A DNA stretch of 64,000 nucleotides. Origin: Murimonas intestini (GTDB lineage Bacteria; Bacillota; Clostridia; Lachnospirales; Lachnospiraceae). The stretch lies in the NCBI RefSeq assembly GCF_024622195.1, contig NZ_JANKBI010000009.1, positions 62,001 through 126,000 of the forward strand, written 5' to 3'. Position 1 is the first letter of the stretch. Each line of letters opens with the position of its first letter. A program made the position numbers and the translations under genes. Under the pieces are notes generated by a model, which was given only the letters and a program-made list of their open reading frames with translations, did not search any database and was not told the origin of the DNA. Shown here piece by piece: positions 35,587-43,623 of the stretch.

Positions 35587-37098
35587 ATGAAACAATCCAG
35601 AATGATAATTGATAAGGCTTTTAAAATTTCAGAAGCAGACAAACGTATTTATGGTTCTTTCATTGAACACCTTGGAAGAGCAGTATATGACGGAATCTAC
35701 CAGCCGGACAGTCCCCTTTCCGATGAGGACGGATTCCGCAAAGATGTGCTGGAAATGGTGAAAGAATTAGACGTCCCCATCGTAAGATATCCCGGCGGAA
35801 ACTTTGTTTCCAACTTTATGTGGGAAGACAGCGTAGGTCCTGTTGAAGACAGGCCGAAGCGTCTGGAGCTTGCATGGAGAAGTCTGGAGGAGAATAAGAT
35901 CGGCCTGAATGAATTTGCCAAATGGACACAAAAGGCCGGCTCCGAGATGATGATGGCACTTAATCTGGGAACAAGAGGCATTGCGGATGCGTGCAATATC
36001 CTGGAATACTGCAACCATCCCGGCGGCACCAAATACAGCGACATGCGTATCAGACATGGAGTGAAGGATCCCCACAACATAAAGGTATGGTGCCTGGGAA
36101 ATGAAATGGACGGACCATGGCAGCTGGGTCATAAGACCATGGATGAATACGGCCGCCTGGCAGAAGAGACTGCCAAAGCAATGAAGCTTATCGACCCGTC
36201 CATCGAGCTGGTATCCTGCGGGAGCTCCAACCTGGAAATGCCTACCTTCCCTGAGTGGGAGGCAACCACACTGAACTATGCATACGACCATATAGACTAC
36301 GTATCCCTACATCAGTACTACGGAAATAAAAATAACGATACAGAAGACTTCTTCGCCCTGTCAGATGATATGGATCAGTTTATACGTTCCGTTATCGCAA
36401 CCTGTGATTATGTAAAAGCGAAAAAACGGGGCAAAAAGAATATCAACTTAAGCTTCGATGAGTGGAATGTATGGTTCCATTCCAATGAGGCAGACGATGA
36501 TATAATGACAAATCATCCATGGCAGGCAGCTCCGCCGCTTCTGGAGGATGTATATACTTTTGAAGACAGCATTTTAGTAGGTTTGATGCTGATCACACTG
36601 ATGAAACATGCTGACCGTGTAAAAATGGCATGTATGGCACAGCTTGTAAATGTTATTGCTCCCATTATGACAGATAAAAACGGAGGACCTGCATGGAAAC
36701 AGACTATCTTCTATCCGTTCATGCATGCTTCCCGTTACGGGCGCGGCGTTGTGCTTCAGCCTCTTGTTGACACACCCGTTCATGACACTAAGACTCATGA
36801 GAACGTAACCGATCTTTCCAGTGTGTCAGTATGGAATCAGGAAGCGGATGAGCTGACTATTTTTGCCGTAAACCGAAACACAAAGGAAGATATGGAACTG
36901 ATCACGGATCTGAGAAGTATGGAAGGCTATCAGCTTACAGAGCACATTGTGCTGGAAAGCAATGATATGAAGCTCTGCAACAGCGCAGGACAGGAACTGG
37001 TCGCTCCCAGGACAGTTAAGAGAAGTACTCTGGACGGCGGCAGGCTGACAAGTATGCTCTCTAAAGCATCCTGGAATGTAATCCGTCTGAAAAAATAA
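35587..37098 (+). CDS. abfA: GH51 alpha-L-arabinofuranosidase
   Basis: 503 residues, the length of bacterial cytoplasmic GH51 enzymes. The acid/base Glu is E173 in CLGNEMDGPWQ and the nucleophile is E292 in LSFDEWNVWF; RIYGSFIEHLGRAVYDGIY at the N-terminus and VRYPGGNFVSNFMWED are family landmarks. No signal peptide, so it acts in the cytoplasm on oligosaccharides brought in by the ABC importer, releasing L-arabinose. No arabinose isomerase or ribulokinase gene follows here; those must lie elsewhere. GGGAGGAAA precedes the ATG. Confidence 0.95.
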   Translation: MKQSRMIIDKAFKISEADKRIYGSFIEHLGRAVYDGIYQPDSPLSDEDGFRKDVLEMVKELDVPIVRYPGGNFVSNFMWEDSVGPVEDRPKRLELAWRSLEENKIGLNEFAKWTQKAGSEMMMALNLGTRGIADACNILEYCNHPGGTKYSDMRIRHGVKDPHNIKVWCLGNEMDGPWQLGHKTMDEYGRLAEETAKAMKLIDPSIELVSCGSSNLEMPTFPEWEATTLNYAYDHIDYVSLHQYYGNKNNDTEDFFALSDDMDQFIRSVIATCDYVKAKKRGKKNINLSFDEWNVWFHSNEADDDIMTNHPWQAAPPLLEDVYTFEDSILVGLMLITLMKHADRVKMACMAQLVNVIAPIMTDKNGGPAWKQTIFYPFMHASRYGRGVVLQPLVDTPVHDTKTHENVTDLSSVSVWNQEADELTIFAVNRNTKEDMELITDLRSMEGYQLTEHIVLESNDMKLCNSAGQELVAPRTVKRSTLDGGRLTSMLSKASWNVIRLKK

Positions 37099-37116
37099 TG
37101 GTCCGCAGTTTGGCAA

Positions 37117-37169
37117 AACATCCTTTCTGAGTTCATGGCTTTAGACCATAGAAACTCAGAAAGGATGTT
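37117..37169. terminator. Bidirectional terminator between convergent genes
   Basis: Long perfect stem AACATCCTTTCTGAGTT (37117-37133) with AACTCAGAAAGGATGTT (37153-37169). On the minus strand TTTTGCC follows; on the plus strand CTTTGTCTT follows. It ends both the arabinoside operon and the minus-strand gene whose stop codon lies inside the stem. Confidence 0.85.
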
Positions 37170-37542
37170 CTTTGTCTTCCGAAACATCTGTCTCTTTAGC
37201 CTCGTCTGCACCTTCCCCTGCGCAGAATTCATTTTCCTCATCTTCCAGGGATGCCAGCCTTTTTTCAACAGAGCGCCTGACCCCTCCAAAAAGTATGGTA
37301 CATGCCAGAAACATACCTGCAAAACTAATGGCTGCTGTCTTCACATCCAGCCTGCCTGTCTGCACATACACATAAATACATATAATAATAGAAAAAACTG
37401 CTGCAAATACAGTGCTCTCCCACAAGAATCCCCGGCTGGACGTCTGTTTTCCATTTCCGTTTCTCTTGCGGGAATCATTATTCTCTGTACTGCTTTTTCT
37501 GTGACTGCCAGTCTGCATCTTCTGATTACCATCCTGTCTCAT
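37156..37542 (-). CDS. Small two-helix membrane protein, unknown
   Basis: About 128 residues. A polar basic N-terminus (RKSSTENNDSRKRNGNGK) is followed by two membrane helices (ESTVFAAVFSIIICIYVYV and AAISFAGMFLACTILFGGV) and an acidic tail rich in Glu and Asp. I do not recognise the family. The start is uncertain: ATGs at 37575 (overlapping the upstream gene), 37542 and 37518 are all possible, and only the last has an AGGATGG-like site. It probably forms an operon with the next two genes upstream. Confidence 0.55.
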   Translation of the reverse strand: MRQDGNQKMQTGSHRKSSTENNDSRKRNGNGKQTSSRGFLWESTVFAAVFSIIICIYVYVQTGRLDVKTAAISFAGMFLACTILFGGVRRSVEKRLASLEDEENEFCAGEGADEAKETDVSEDKEHPF

Positions 37543-37549
37543 TAATGGT

Positions 37550-37930
37550 TTATTCAAGCATGGCACCGACTGCATCCATCATCCCGAAATCTTCAACTAC
37601 GCTTTTGATTCCGTCCTTGATCTCTTCTCTGGAATAATTGTGCTCTTCCAGGAAATCATCGCTGAAATCATTGATATGGTCATAAAATATCAGCGCAGCC
37701 CTCAGATCACTTTTTCTGGATGTATCAAGAGATTCCAGAAGGATATTCTCGGCTTCGTTGATCCTTCCTGCATCTGCCATCTTCATAAGCTCTTTTTCAT
37801 TCATGCCGCCCTCTGTGGTCCAGGCTTCCTCTATCTCATCTTCCTGGAATTTCTTGCCAAAGATCACAACTGCAAGCGCTCTTATCATCTGTTTGATCAT
37901 TCTCATTATATAATCCTGCTCAAAATCCAT
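37550..37930 (-). CDS. Small soluble helical protein (DUF6483-like), unknown function
   Basis: 126 residues, highly charged and predicted all-helical: MDFEQDYIMRMIKQMIRALA at the start, EKELMKMADAGRINEAENIL in the middle. It resembles a small clostridial family I recall as DUF6483, with no known activity. The helix-loop pattern NEKELMKMADAGRINEAENIL is TPR-like. It starts behind AAAGGAGG, 23 bp after the dipeptidase gene, so the two are co-transcribed. Confidence 0.75.
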   Translation of the reverse strand: MDFEQDYIMRMIKQMIRALAVVIFGKKFQEDEIEEAWTTEGGMNEKELMKMADAGRINEAENILLESLDTSRKSDLRAALIFYDHINDFSDDFLEEHNYSREEIKDGIKSVVEDFGMMDAVGAMLE

Positions 37931-37953
37931 TTGTCATCCTCCTTTTGTATTTT

Positions 37954-38952
37954 CTACTCCTCTGTTCCCTGCTCATGCAGGACTTCCCTGTATACCCTCA
38001 TAACATTTTTATAGCATATCTTCTCAATTTCCTCCGCTGTAAAGCCGTCCTTCTCCAGAGCCATGACCAGCATGCCCATCTTCCCGGCATCGCTTATCTC
38101 CAGATTATCAGGAATACCGTCAAAATCAGTTCCAAGAGCACATACATCAATTCCGCCTGTATTGACGATATGGCGGGCATGGCGCACAATAGCCTCCACT
38201 GTACTGTCCGGGTCCTTCTCCCACGAATCAGGCTGCGTCAGGAAAGCCCCGCAGAAATTCAGGCCCATGACTCCGCCCCTATCTCCCAGGCAGCGTATCA
38301 TATCGTCAGTCAGATTCCTGCACACGTCACAGACTGCAGCAGCATTCGAATGGCTGGCCACAAAAGGCTTCTTCGTATGCTTTGCCACATCCCAGAATCC
38401 TCCGTCCGACAGATGTGAAACATCCACTATCATCCCCAGACGTTCCATCTCACATACGGCTTCTGTCCCGAACGTGGTAAGGCCTTTTGGATTCCTCTCC
38501 CTGAACAGGGGCCTCCCCTCCCCGTCCTTTATCAGGTTGCAGACACCTATCTCATTTTCATAATTCCAGGTAAGAGTCATCATCCTGACACCCATGCGAT
38601 AAAAGGTCCGCAGATAGGAGAGCTTCCCTTCTAAGACTGCCCCCTCCTCAAGAGTAAGGACGGCGCTCATTTTTCCATCCGCCTGATTATCAACGATATC
38701 CCTGAAGGAAAGAGCCTTTCTGATATATGCTCTGTTCTTTTCAATCTCCCTTTCATAAGTATCTATCATTTCAACCGCAGCCTTAAAAGGACTTTCCACA
38801 CTTCTGCTGTCAATAAACATGGCAAAATTCTGGACAAGGTAATCAGCCTTTATCATCTTCTGCAGATCCACATGATACTTATTCTCTTTCAGGCACTGGC
38901 CATCCAGGTGGATCCTTCCCATGGTGTCACAATGCATATCTGCTATCCTCAT
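37954..38952 (-). CDS. M19-family membrane-type dipeptidase
   Basis: 332 residues. Zinc ligands are visible: DMHCDT at the N-terminus, the bridging Glu in LTLEEGAVLEG, His in VDVSHLSD and in VASHSNAAAV, and Asp in LGTDFDGIP. M19 enzymes cleave dipeptides, including some with D-residues. No signal peptide or anchor is seen, so it is cytoplasmic. GAAAGGAAAT precedes the ATG at 38952. Upstream (38953-39145) no gene is present; a fragment of the dispersed repeat lies there. Confidence 0.93.
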   Translation of the reverse strand: MRIADMHCDTMGRIHLDGQCLKENKYHVDLQKMIKADYLVQNFAMFIDSRSVESPFKAAVEMIDTYEREIEKNRAYIRKALSFRDIVDNQADGKMSAVLTLEEGAVLEGKLSYLRTFYRMGVRMMTLTWNYENEIGVCNLIKDGEGRPLFRERNPKGLTTFGTEAVCEMERLGMIVDVSHLSDGGFWDVAKHTKKPFVASHSNAAAVCDVCRNLTDDMIRCLGDRGGVMGLNFCGAFLTQPDSWEKDPDSTVEAIVRHARHIVNTGGIDVCALGTDFDGIPDNLEISDAGKMGMLVMALEKDGFTAEEIEKICYKNVMRVYREVLHEQGTEE

Positions 38953-39030
38953 TTTTATATTTCCTTTCTTTACATTCGATGATATAATGAACGCAAGTGA
39001 GTCGGATGGAGCCCGCTTGTAAAATATTAT

Positions 39031-39059
39031 GTAAATGCACAGACCTGCTGAATAGTTAC
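39031..39059. repeat. Dispersed repeat, right-end fragment (copy D)
   Basis: 29 bp identical to the right end of copy A (GTAAATGCACAGACC, then TGCTGAATAGTTAC). Only the right end is present, so it is a truncated copy or an isolated end. Confidence 0.78.
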
Positions 39060-39145
39060 AATATTATTATTTTATCATATCCATCCGGGAATGGCAACGC
39101 TGCACTCTCATATCAAATTATCTATGACTACGGAGGTTCTCTCAA

Positions 39146-40330
39146 ATGAAGCTGCATTACAACCACACCAGATATGCCTGCTACCTGGGTTATATCACCC
39201 AGGCCATCGTCAATAATCTGGCACCGCTGCTGTTTGTCACCTTTCAGGACCAGTTCTCTGTCTCCCTGGAGAAGATCGGCCTGCTTATATCCTTTAACTT
39301 TGGCATTCAGATGATCGTAGACATCCTGGCTGCAAAATTTGTGGACAAGATCGGGTACAGAATCTGTACTGTGGCCGCACATATCTGCTGCACAGCAGGA
39401 CTGATAGGAATGGGTGTGTTCCCCTTCCTCTTTGCTGATCCTTTTATTGGACTTCTCACCGCAGTCTTTATCAATGCACTGGGCGGGGGCATGATCGAAG
39501 TCGTAATCAGTCCGATCGTGGAGTCCCTCCCAGGTGATGAGAAAGCTTCTGCAATGAGCCTGCTGCATTCCTTCTACTGCTGGGGACATGTAGGCGTAGT
39601 CATACTGTCCACCCTGTTTTTTGTTACTGCCGGCGTCTCCAACTGGTATATCCTGACAGCTGTATGGGCGCTGCTTCCTTTGTTCAACACTTTCTTTTTT
39701 GCGAAAGTCCCCCTGAACACCTCACATATGGAAGAGGCTCCAATGCCTCTGCGGAAGCTGTTTTCCATGAAACTGTTCTGGATCTTCCTGCTTCTGATGA
39801 TCTGTTCCGGCGCTTCAGAGCAGGCCATGTCGCAGTGGGCATCCCTGTTCGCCGAAAGAGGCCTGGGCGTTTCAAAGCTGCTGGGTGATCTTCTGGGACC
39901 ATGTGCATTTGCCGTGCTGATGGGCGCCTCCAGAGTCTTCTATGGAAAATTCGGGGCCAGGATAAATCTGAAACATTTTATTATGTGCAGCGCCGTCTTA
40001 TGCATCTTGAGCTATCTCCTTGCCACGCTGTCCCCATGGCCTCTGCTCTCTCTTGCAGGCTGTGCCCTCTGCGGACTCTCGGTGGGGATCATGTGGCCCG
40101 GGTCATTCAGCCTTTCCTGTGAGTACTGCCCCCAGGCCGGCACTGCAATGTTCGCGCTTCTGGCACTGGGCGGCGATATCGGCTGCGCAGCGGGTCCCGG
40201 CCTTGTGGGGGCAGTCTCCAATGCCGCCGGGGACTCCCTTAAGATAGGACTATTATTCGCAATTATTTTCCCTGTGCTGATGTTCCTCACAGTAATGGGG
40301 CTAAAGCGCATGAAGCGGTCTGCCGCTTAG
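39146..40330 (+). CDS. MFS transporter
   Basis: 394 residues with about 12 membrane helices. It begins with HTRYACYLGYITQAIVNNLAPLL; the loop between helices 2 and 3 reads KFVDKIGYRICTV, a form of the MFS motif A. It belongs to the drug/sugar MFS group with no recognisable substrate signature. The ArsR-type sensor gene follows after 19 bp, so export of a metal-linked or toxic compound is possible, but fusion of functions by context is only a hint. CGGAGG precedes the ATG. Confidence 0.85.
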   Translation: MKLHYNHTRYACYLGYITQAIVNNLAPLLFVTFQDQFSVSLEKIGLLISFNFGIQMIVDILAAKFVDKIGYRICTVAAHICCTAGLIGMGVFPFLFADPFIGLLTAVFINALGGGMIEVVISPIVESLPGDEKASAMSLLHSFYCWGHVGVVILSTLFFVTAGVSNWYILTAVWALLPLFNTFFFAKVPLNTSHMEEAPMPLRKLFSMKLFWIFLLLMICSGASEQAMSQWASLFAERGLGVSKLLGDLLGPCAFAVLMGASRVFYGKFGARINLKHFIMCSAVLCILSYLLATLSPWPLLSLAGCALCGLSVGIMWPGSFSLSCEYCPQAGTAMFALLALGGDIGCAAGPGLVGAVSNAAGDSLKIGLLFAIIFPVLMFLTVMGLKRMKRSAA

Positions 40331-40349
40331 ATAGAAGGAGGACTACAAA

Positions 40350-40712
40350 ATGAAACATGAAGAAAATGCACCAAAATGCGATTATATACATGCACATCCT
40401 GACATCGTCAACTCTGTCAATACACGTATGCCTGACGAGGAGCTGCTGTATGACCTTGCTGAACTCTTTAAGGTATTCGGAGACTCAACCAGGATAAAGA
40501 TACTGTATGTACTGCTGGAAAGCGAAATGTGCGTCTGTGATATCGCGCAGCTGCTGAATATGACCCAGAGCGCCATATCCCACCAGCTGCGCATCCTGAA
40601 ACAGAACAGGCTTGTCAAGTTCCGCCGGGAAGGCAAGACCATCTTCTATTCCCTCCTGGATGAACATGTGTGCAGCATTCTGAGCCAGGGCATGGAACAT
40701 CTTGAGGAGTAA
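40350..40712 (+). CDS. ArsR/SmtB-family metal-sensing repressor
   Basis: 120 residues, winged helix-turn-helix (VCDIAQLLNMTQSAISHQL, about 62-80, then the wing FRREGKTIFYSL). Both known metal sites of the family have candidate ligands: alpha-5 site D104, H106, H117 and E120, the same positions as in cyanobacterial SmtB; alpha-3N site C61 and D64 with N-terminal C10, H14 and H16. A zinc or cadmium sensor is therefore likely. It is second in an operon with the MFS gene and probably represses it. AGGAGG precedes the ATG. Confidence 0.88.
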   Translation: MKHEENAPKCDYIHAHPDIVNSVNTRMPDEELLYDLAELFKVFGDSTRIKILYVLLESEMCVCDIAQLLNMTQSAISHQLRILKQNRLVKFRREGKTIFYSLLDEHVCSILSQGMEHLEE

Positions 40713-40781
40713 AAGCTTTATAAATACCGCCCGCATCACTCTCCTACAAAACGTCGGAATGTATCGGAAAAACATTCAACG

Positions 40782-40820
40782 CAATGGAGTATTTAACCTT
40801 TCCTGTGAAAGTCATATAAT
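40782..40820 (+). promoter_or_regulatory. Candidate promoter of the UroD-family gene
   Basis: TATAAT at 40815-40820 with a weak -35 (TTAACC, 16 bp upstream). The leader of about 140 nt contains an imperfect hairpin (CAGCAG with CTGCTG, enclosing TCAGAC/GTCCTGA) at about 40839-40884. No known riboswitch pattern is recognised. The rest of 40713-40963 is empty. Confidence 0.5.
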
Positions 40821-40963
40821 TGGTATATGTAAAGTAAATCAGCAGTATATCAGACACCCCAGGGCGTCCTGACCTCTGCTGTATGGTGCGTACCAAATGT
40901 ATGAAGGAATTACTGTTAATGGGCCGCTGTGCCATGAATAGTAACTGAAGGAGGGTTTATATT

Positions 40964-41956
40964 ATGCTTACCACTAAACAAAATCTCTTGGAAACTCTGA
41001 AAAAAGACGGCCATCCAGACCGTTTTGTAAATGAATACGATCCATTCGTCCCAATTATGAATGAACCGCTTGCCCGCTATACCCGCGGCAACCGTGTCCG
41101 GGGCACTACATCTAAGGACCGCTGGGGAACAACGATCGTATTCCCTGAGGACCAGTTCGCCGCTATGCCTCACGTGACAGTATCTGACAAAGTATGTCCT
41201 GATGTCACAGAATGGCGCAAATATGTAAAGGTTCCTGACCTTCGTGCCAATTGTACAGACTGGACAGATGCCCTGGCTTCTGCAGCTGCCGTTGACAGAA
41301 ATGAATATTTCGTAATGGGCTTTATGGGAACAGGAATTTTTGAACAGCTCCATTTCCTCATGGGATTTGAAGATACATTGATGAACCTGCTCGCTGAGCC
41401 TGATGATATGAAGGAACTGATTGAAGCTGTGGCAGAATACAGATATACTTATGCCGAGATGCTTGTAGAGAATCTGAAGCCTGATTTTATCCTTTCTCAT
41501 GACGACTGGGGTGCTAAGAAGAGCCTTTTCTTCAGCCCTGACGTATGGCGTGAGATGTTCAAGCCTCATTATAAAAAAATGTATGGTATGATGCATGACC
41601 ACGGGGTAAAAGTTATCCACCATGCTGACTCTTATCTGGAACCAATCGTGGAAGATATGGCTGAGATCGGTGTTGACATCTGGCAGGGTGTACTTCCGCA
41701 GAATGATATTCCAAAGATCGGGAAGCTGGTAGAAGGCAGAATGGGTCTTATGGGCGGGCTGGATGCCGCGATCATTGACCGTGCCGATGCCACAGAGGAA
41801 GAGATCCGCGCAGAGGTGAGACGCGCATGCACTGATTACAGGAATGTGCCGGGATTCATCCCCTGCCTCACATATGGCCTGACAGGAAGTATTTTCCCCC
41901 ATGTAGATCCCATCATCAAGGATGAGATTGACAAATGCAGCAAAGAAATGTTTTAA
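40964..41956 (+). CDS. Uroporphyrinogen decarboxylase (UroD)-superfamily protein
   Basis: 330 residues. It has the UroD/MtaA barrel pattern: VLPQNDIPKIGKLVEGR and GLMGGLDAAIIDRAD near the C-terminus, and the strand VIHHADSYLEPIVEDMAEI near 225. MtaA-type corrinoid methyltransferases carry an HxC zinc motif at this place; here it reads H-x-D, so a standard zinc-thiolate methyltransferase is uncertain. True heme UroD is unlikely because no other heme genes are near. A PucR regulator follows. Possible role: methyl transfer or demethylation; unproven. The start has GAAGGAGG. Confidence 0.78.
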   Translation: MLTTKQNLLETLKKDGHPDRFVNEYDPFVPIMNEPLARYTRGNRVRGTTSKDRWGTTIVFPEDQFAAMPHVTVSDKVCPDVTEWRKYVKVPDLRANCTDWTDALASAAAVDRNEYFVMGFMGTGIFEQLHFLMGFEDTLMNLLAEPDDMKELIEAVAEYRYTYAEMLVENLKPDFILSHDDWGAKKSLFFSPDVWREMFKPHYKKMYGMMHDHGVKVIHHADSYLEPIVEDMAEIGVDIWQGVLPQNDIPKIGKLVEGRMGLMGGLDAAIIDRADATEEEIRAEVRRACTDYRNVPGFIPCLTYGLTGSIFPHVDPIIKDEIDKCSKEMF

Positions 41957-41979
41957 TTAAATAAAGCATATAGAAATAT

Positions 41980-42016
41980 CCGGCAAAAGGCTGACTGCAG
42001 TCTTTTGCCGGTTTTA
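41980..42016 (+). terminator. Intrinsic terminator after the UroD-family gene
   Basis: Perfect 10-bp stem CCGGCAAAAG (41980-41989) with CTTTTGCCGG (42002-42011), then TTTT. Confidence 0.87.
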
Positions 42017-42040
42017 AATTTGATTCAGAGGAGGTCTGCA

Positions 42041-43612
42041 ATGAAAAGCCCTGTTACTTCTGTCAGTGAAGGTTTCCGTATCAATCTTGGCATCATCATC
42101 GATGAGCTGGGGATCGAAGGCAACGATATTCTATTCTATGACAGGACATCCCGTCCGTCATGTTCAGGATGCCGTCTTATCGGCCCGCGCATCTATACAG
42201 GGCAGCTGGGCCTGCATAAGGATTACGTCTATCTGGCTGAGGCCTCCAAACTGCCTCCTGAACCTCCTGGGGGAGGCATTCCTTTTATCATACTCGGCAG
42301 CCTCCCTCCGGCCTGGCTGGAGACAGAATCCAGTTTTATCGTACTTCACCGTCCAATTGACATCGAAGTGCTTTTCGAACGGATCCAGGATATTTTTGAC
42401 AAGAACAGACGGTGGGATGAACGGCTCCAGTATGCCCTCAACCACGATCTTGGCATAGCAGAGCTCTGCCGGATCAGCGTGGAATACTTCCAGAATCCCC
42501 TGTTCATCCACGATGCCCACTTCCACATTATTGAATGTCCCACCCACACGAAGGGGATGACATCCTGGGAGAGGGATGACCGCACGGGCATGGACATGGT
42601 CCCTCTGGATCTGATCAATGATTTCAAGGTAGACCCTGAATACCTGGAGACACTCAAAACAAAGGGCGCCCACATGTTTTCTGAAAACCTCAGAGGATAC
42701 CGCATCCTGTATGTAAATATCTGGGGTGACCAGGGCCGCTATGAAGGACGTCTGTGTATTGACGAGCTCCACACTCCCCTCAGGCCGGGACAATTCCTGG
42801 CTGCTGAGCACCTGGTGGATATGGTCAAAATAGCTCTCCGCCGCCGCAACCTGACAGCGGGCAACTTTTCCCGCCCCATCGAACATCTGATAGAAGACGT
42901 CCTGGAACGCCGCATATCCGATATAGAAACTGTGGAAAGAGAGCTGGGATTCTGCGGCTGGAGTATGGATGATAAATACATGTGCATCAAAATTTCAATA
43001 GAACAGCGCCACATTGACAATATGGCGCTGATCAGTACATGTAATTTTATTGAGGCGAATATTTCGGGCAGCTACGCCTTCCAGTACAAATCTGATATTG
43101 TGACTGTAGTCAACCTGACAGAAGGCGGGATAGACAGCGGTAAATGCCTCACACAGCTTGCCTATATCATCCGCGAAGGATTATTTAAAGCCGGTGTGGG
43201 CAATATCTGCCGTGATTTTTTCCAGCTCTCCTACTTCTACCGTCAGGCAGAGATAGCCCTGGAATATGGCGTATCTAAAAACAGCACTGTATGGTGCCAC
43301 CATTTTTCTGACTACGTCCTGCCCTACATCCTGGACCATGGCTGTCTGGAAATGCCCCCGGGCCTTGTCTGTGCCCAGGGACTCTTTAAACTGCGCCGTT
43401 ATGACAAGGCAAATGAGACTGAACTGTATAAGACACTTGCTGCATATCTGCGTAATGAACGCCATGCCACCAAGACTGCCCAAGATCTTTATATACACCG
43501 CAGCACATTGTTTTACCGTCTGGACCGGATCAATGAAATGATACAGATGGATCTGGACGATCCAAAGGTACGGCTTTATCTGAATCTGTCCTTATATCTG
43601 CTGAACGAATAG
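42041..43612 (+). CDS. PucR-family transcriptional regulator
   Basis: 523 residues. N-terminal purine-catabolism-type sensory domain (about 10-100, with SRPSCSGCRLIGPRIYTG), a middle GAF/GGDEF-like region, and the C-terminal PucR helix-turn-helix (about 460-520: NERHATKTAQDLYIHRSTLFYR, split as NERHATKTAQDLY and IHRSTLFYRLDRI). The start MKSPVTS at 42041 follows AGAGGAGG; a longer in-frame start at 42005 lies in the terminator. It probably controls the UroD-family gene, the only nearby enzyme gene, but the ligand is unknown. It ends 11 bp from the convergent gltD gene with no terminator between. Confidence 0.85.
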   Translation: MKSPVTSVSEGFRINLGIIIDELGIEGNDILFYDRTSRPSCSGCRLIGPRIYTGQLGLHKDYVYLAEASKLPPEPPGGGIPFIILGSLPPAWLETESSFIVLHRPIDIEVLFERIQDIFDKNRRWDERLQYALNHDLGIAELCRISVEYFQNPLFIHDAHFHIIECPTHTKGMTSWERDDRTGMDMVPLDLINDFKVDPEYLETLKTKGAHMFSENLRGYRILYVNIWGDQGRYEGRLCIDELHTPLRPGQFLAAEHLVDMVKIALRRRNLTAGNFSRPIEHLIEDVLERRISDIETVERELGFCGWSMDDKYMCIKISIEQRHIDNMALISTCNFIEANISGSYAFQYKSDIVTVVNLTEGGIDSGKCLTQLAYIIREGLFKAGVGNICRDFFQLSYFYRQAEIALEYGVSKNSTVWCHHFSDYVLPYILDHGCLEMPPGLVCAQGLFKLRRYDKANETELYKTLAAYLRNERHATKTAQDLYIHRSTLFYRLDRINEMIQMDLDDPKVRLYLNLSLYLLNE

Positions 43613-43623
43613 ATCATAACAGG

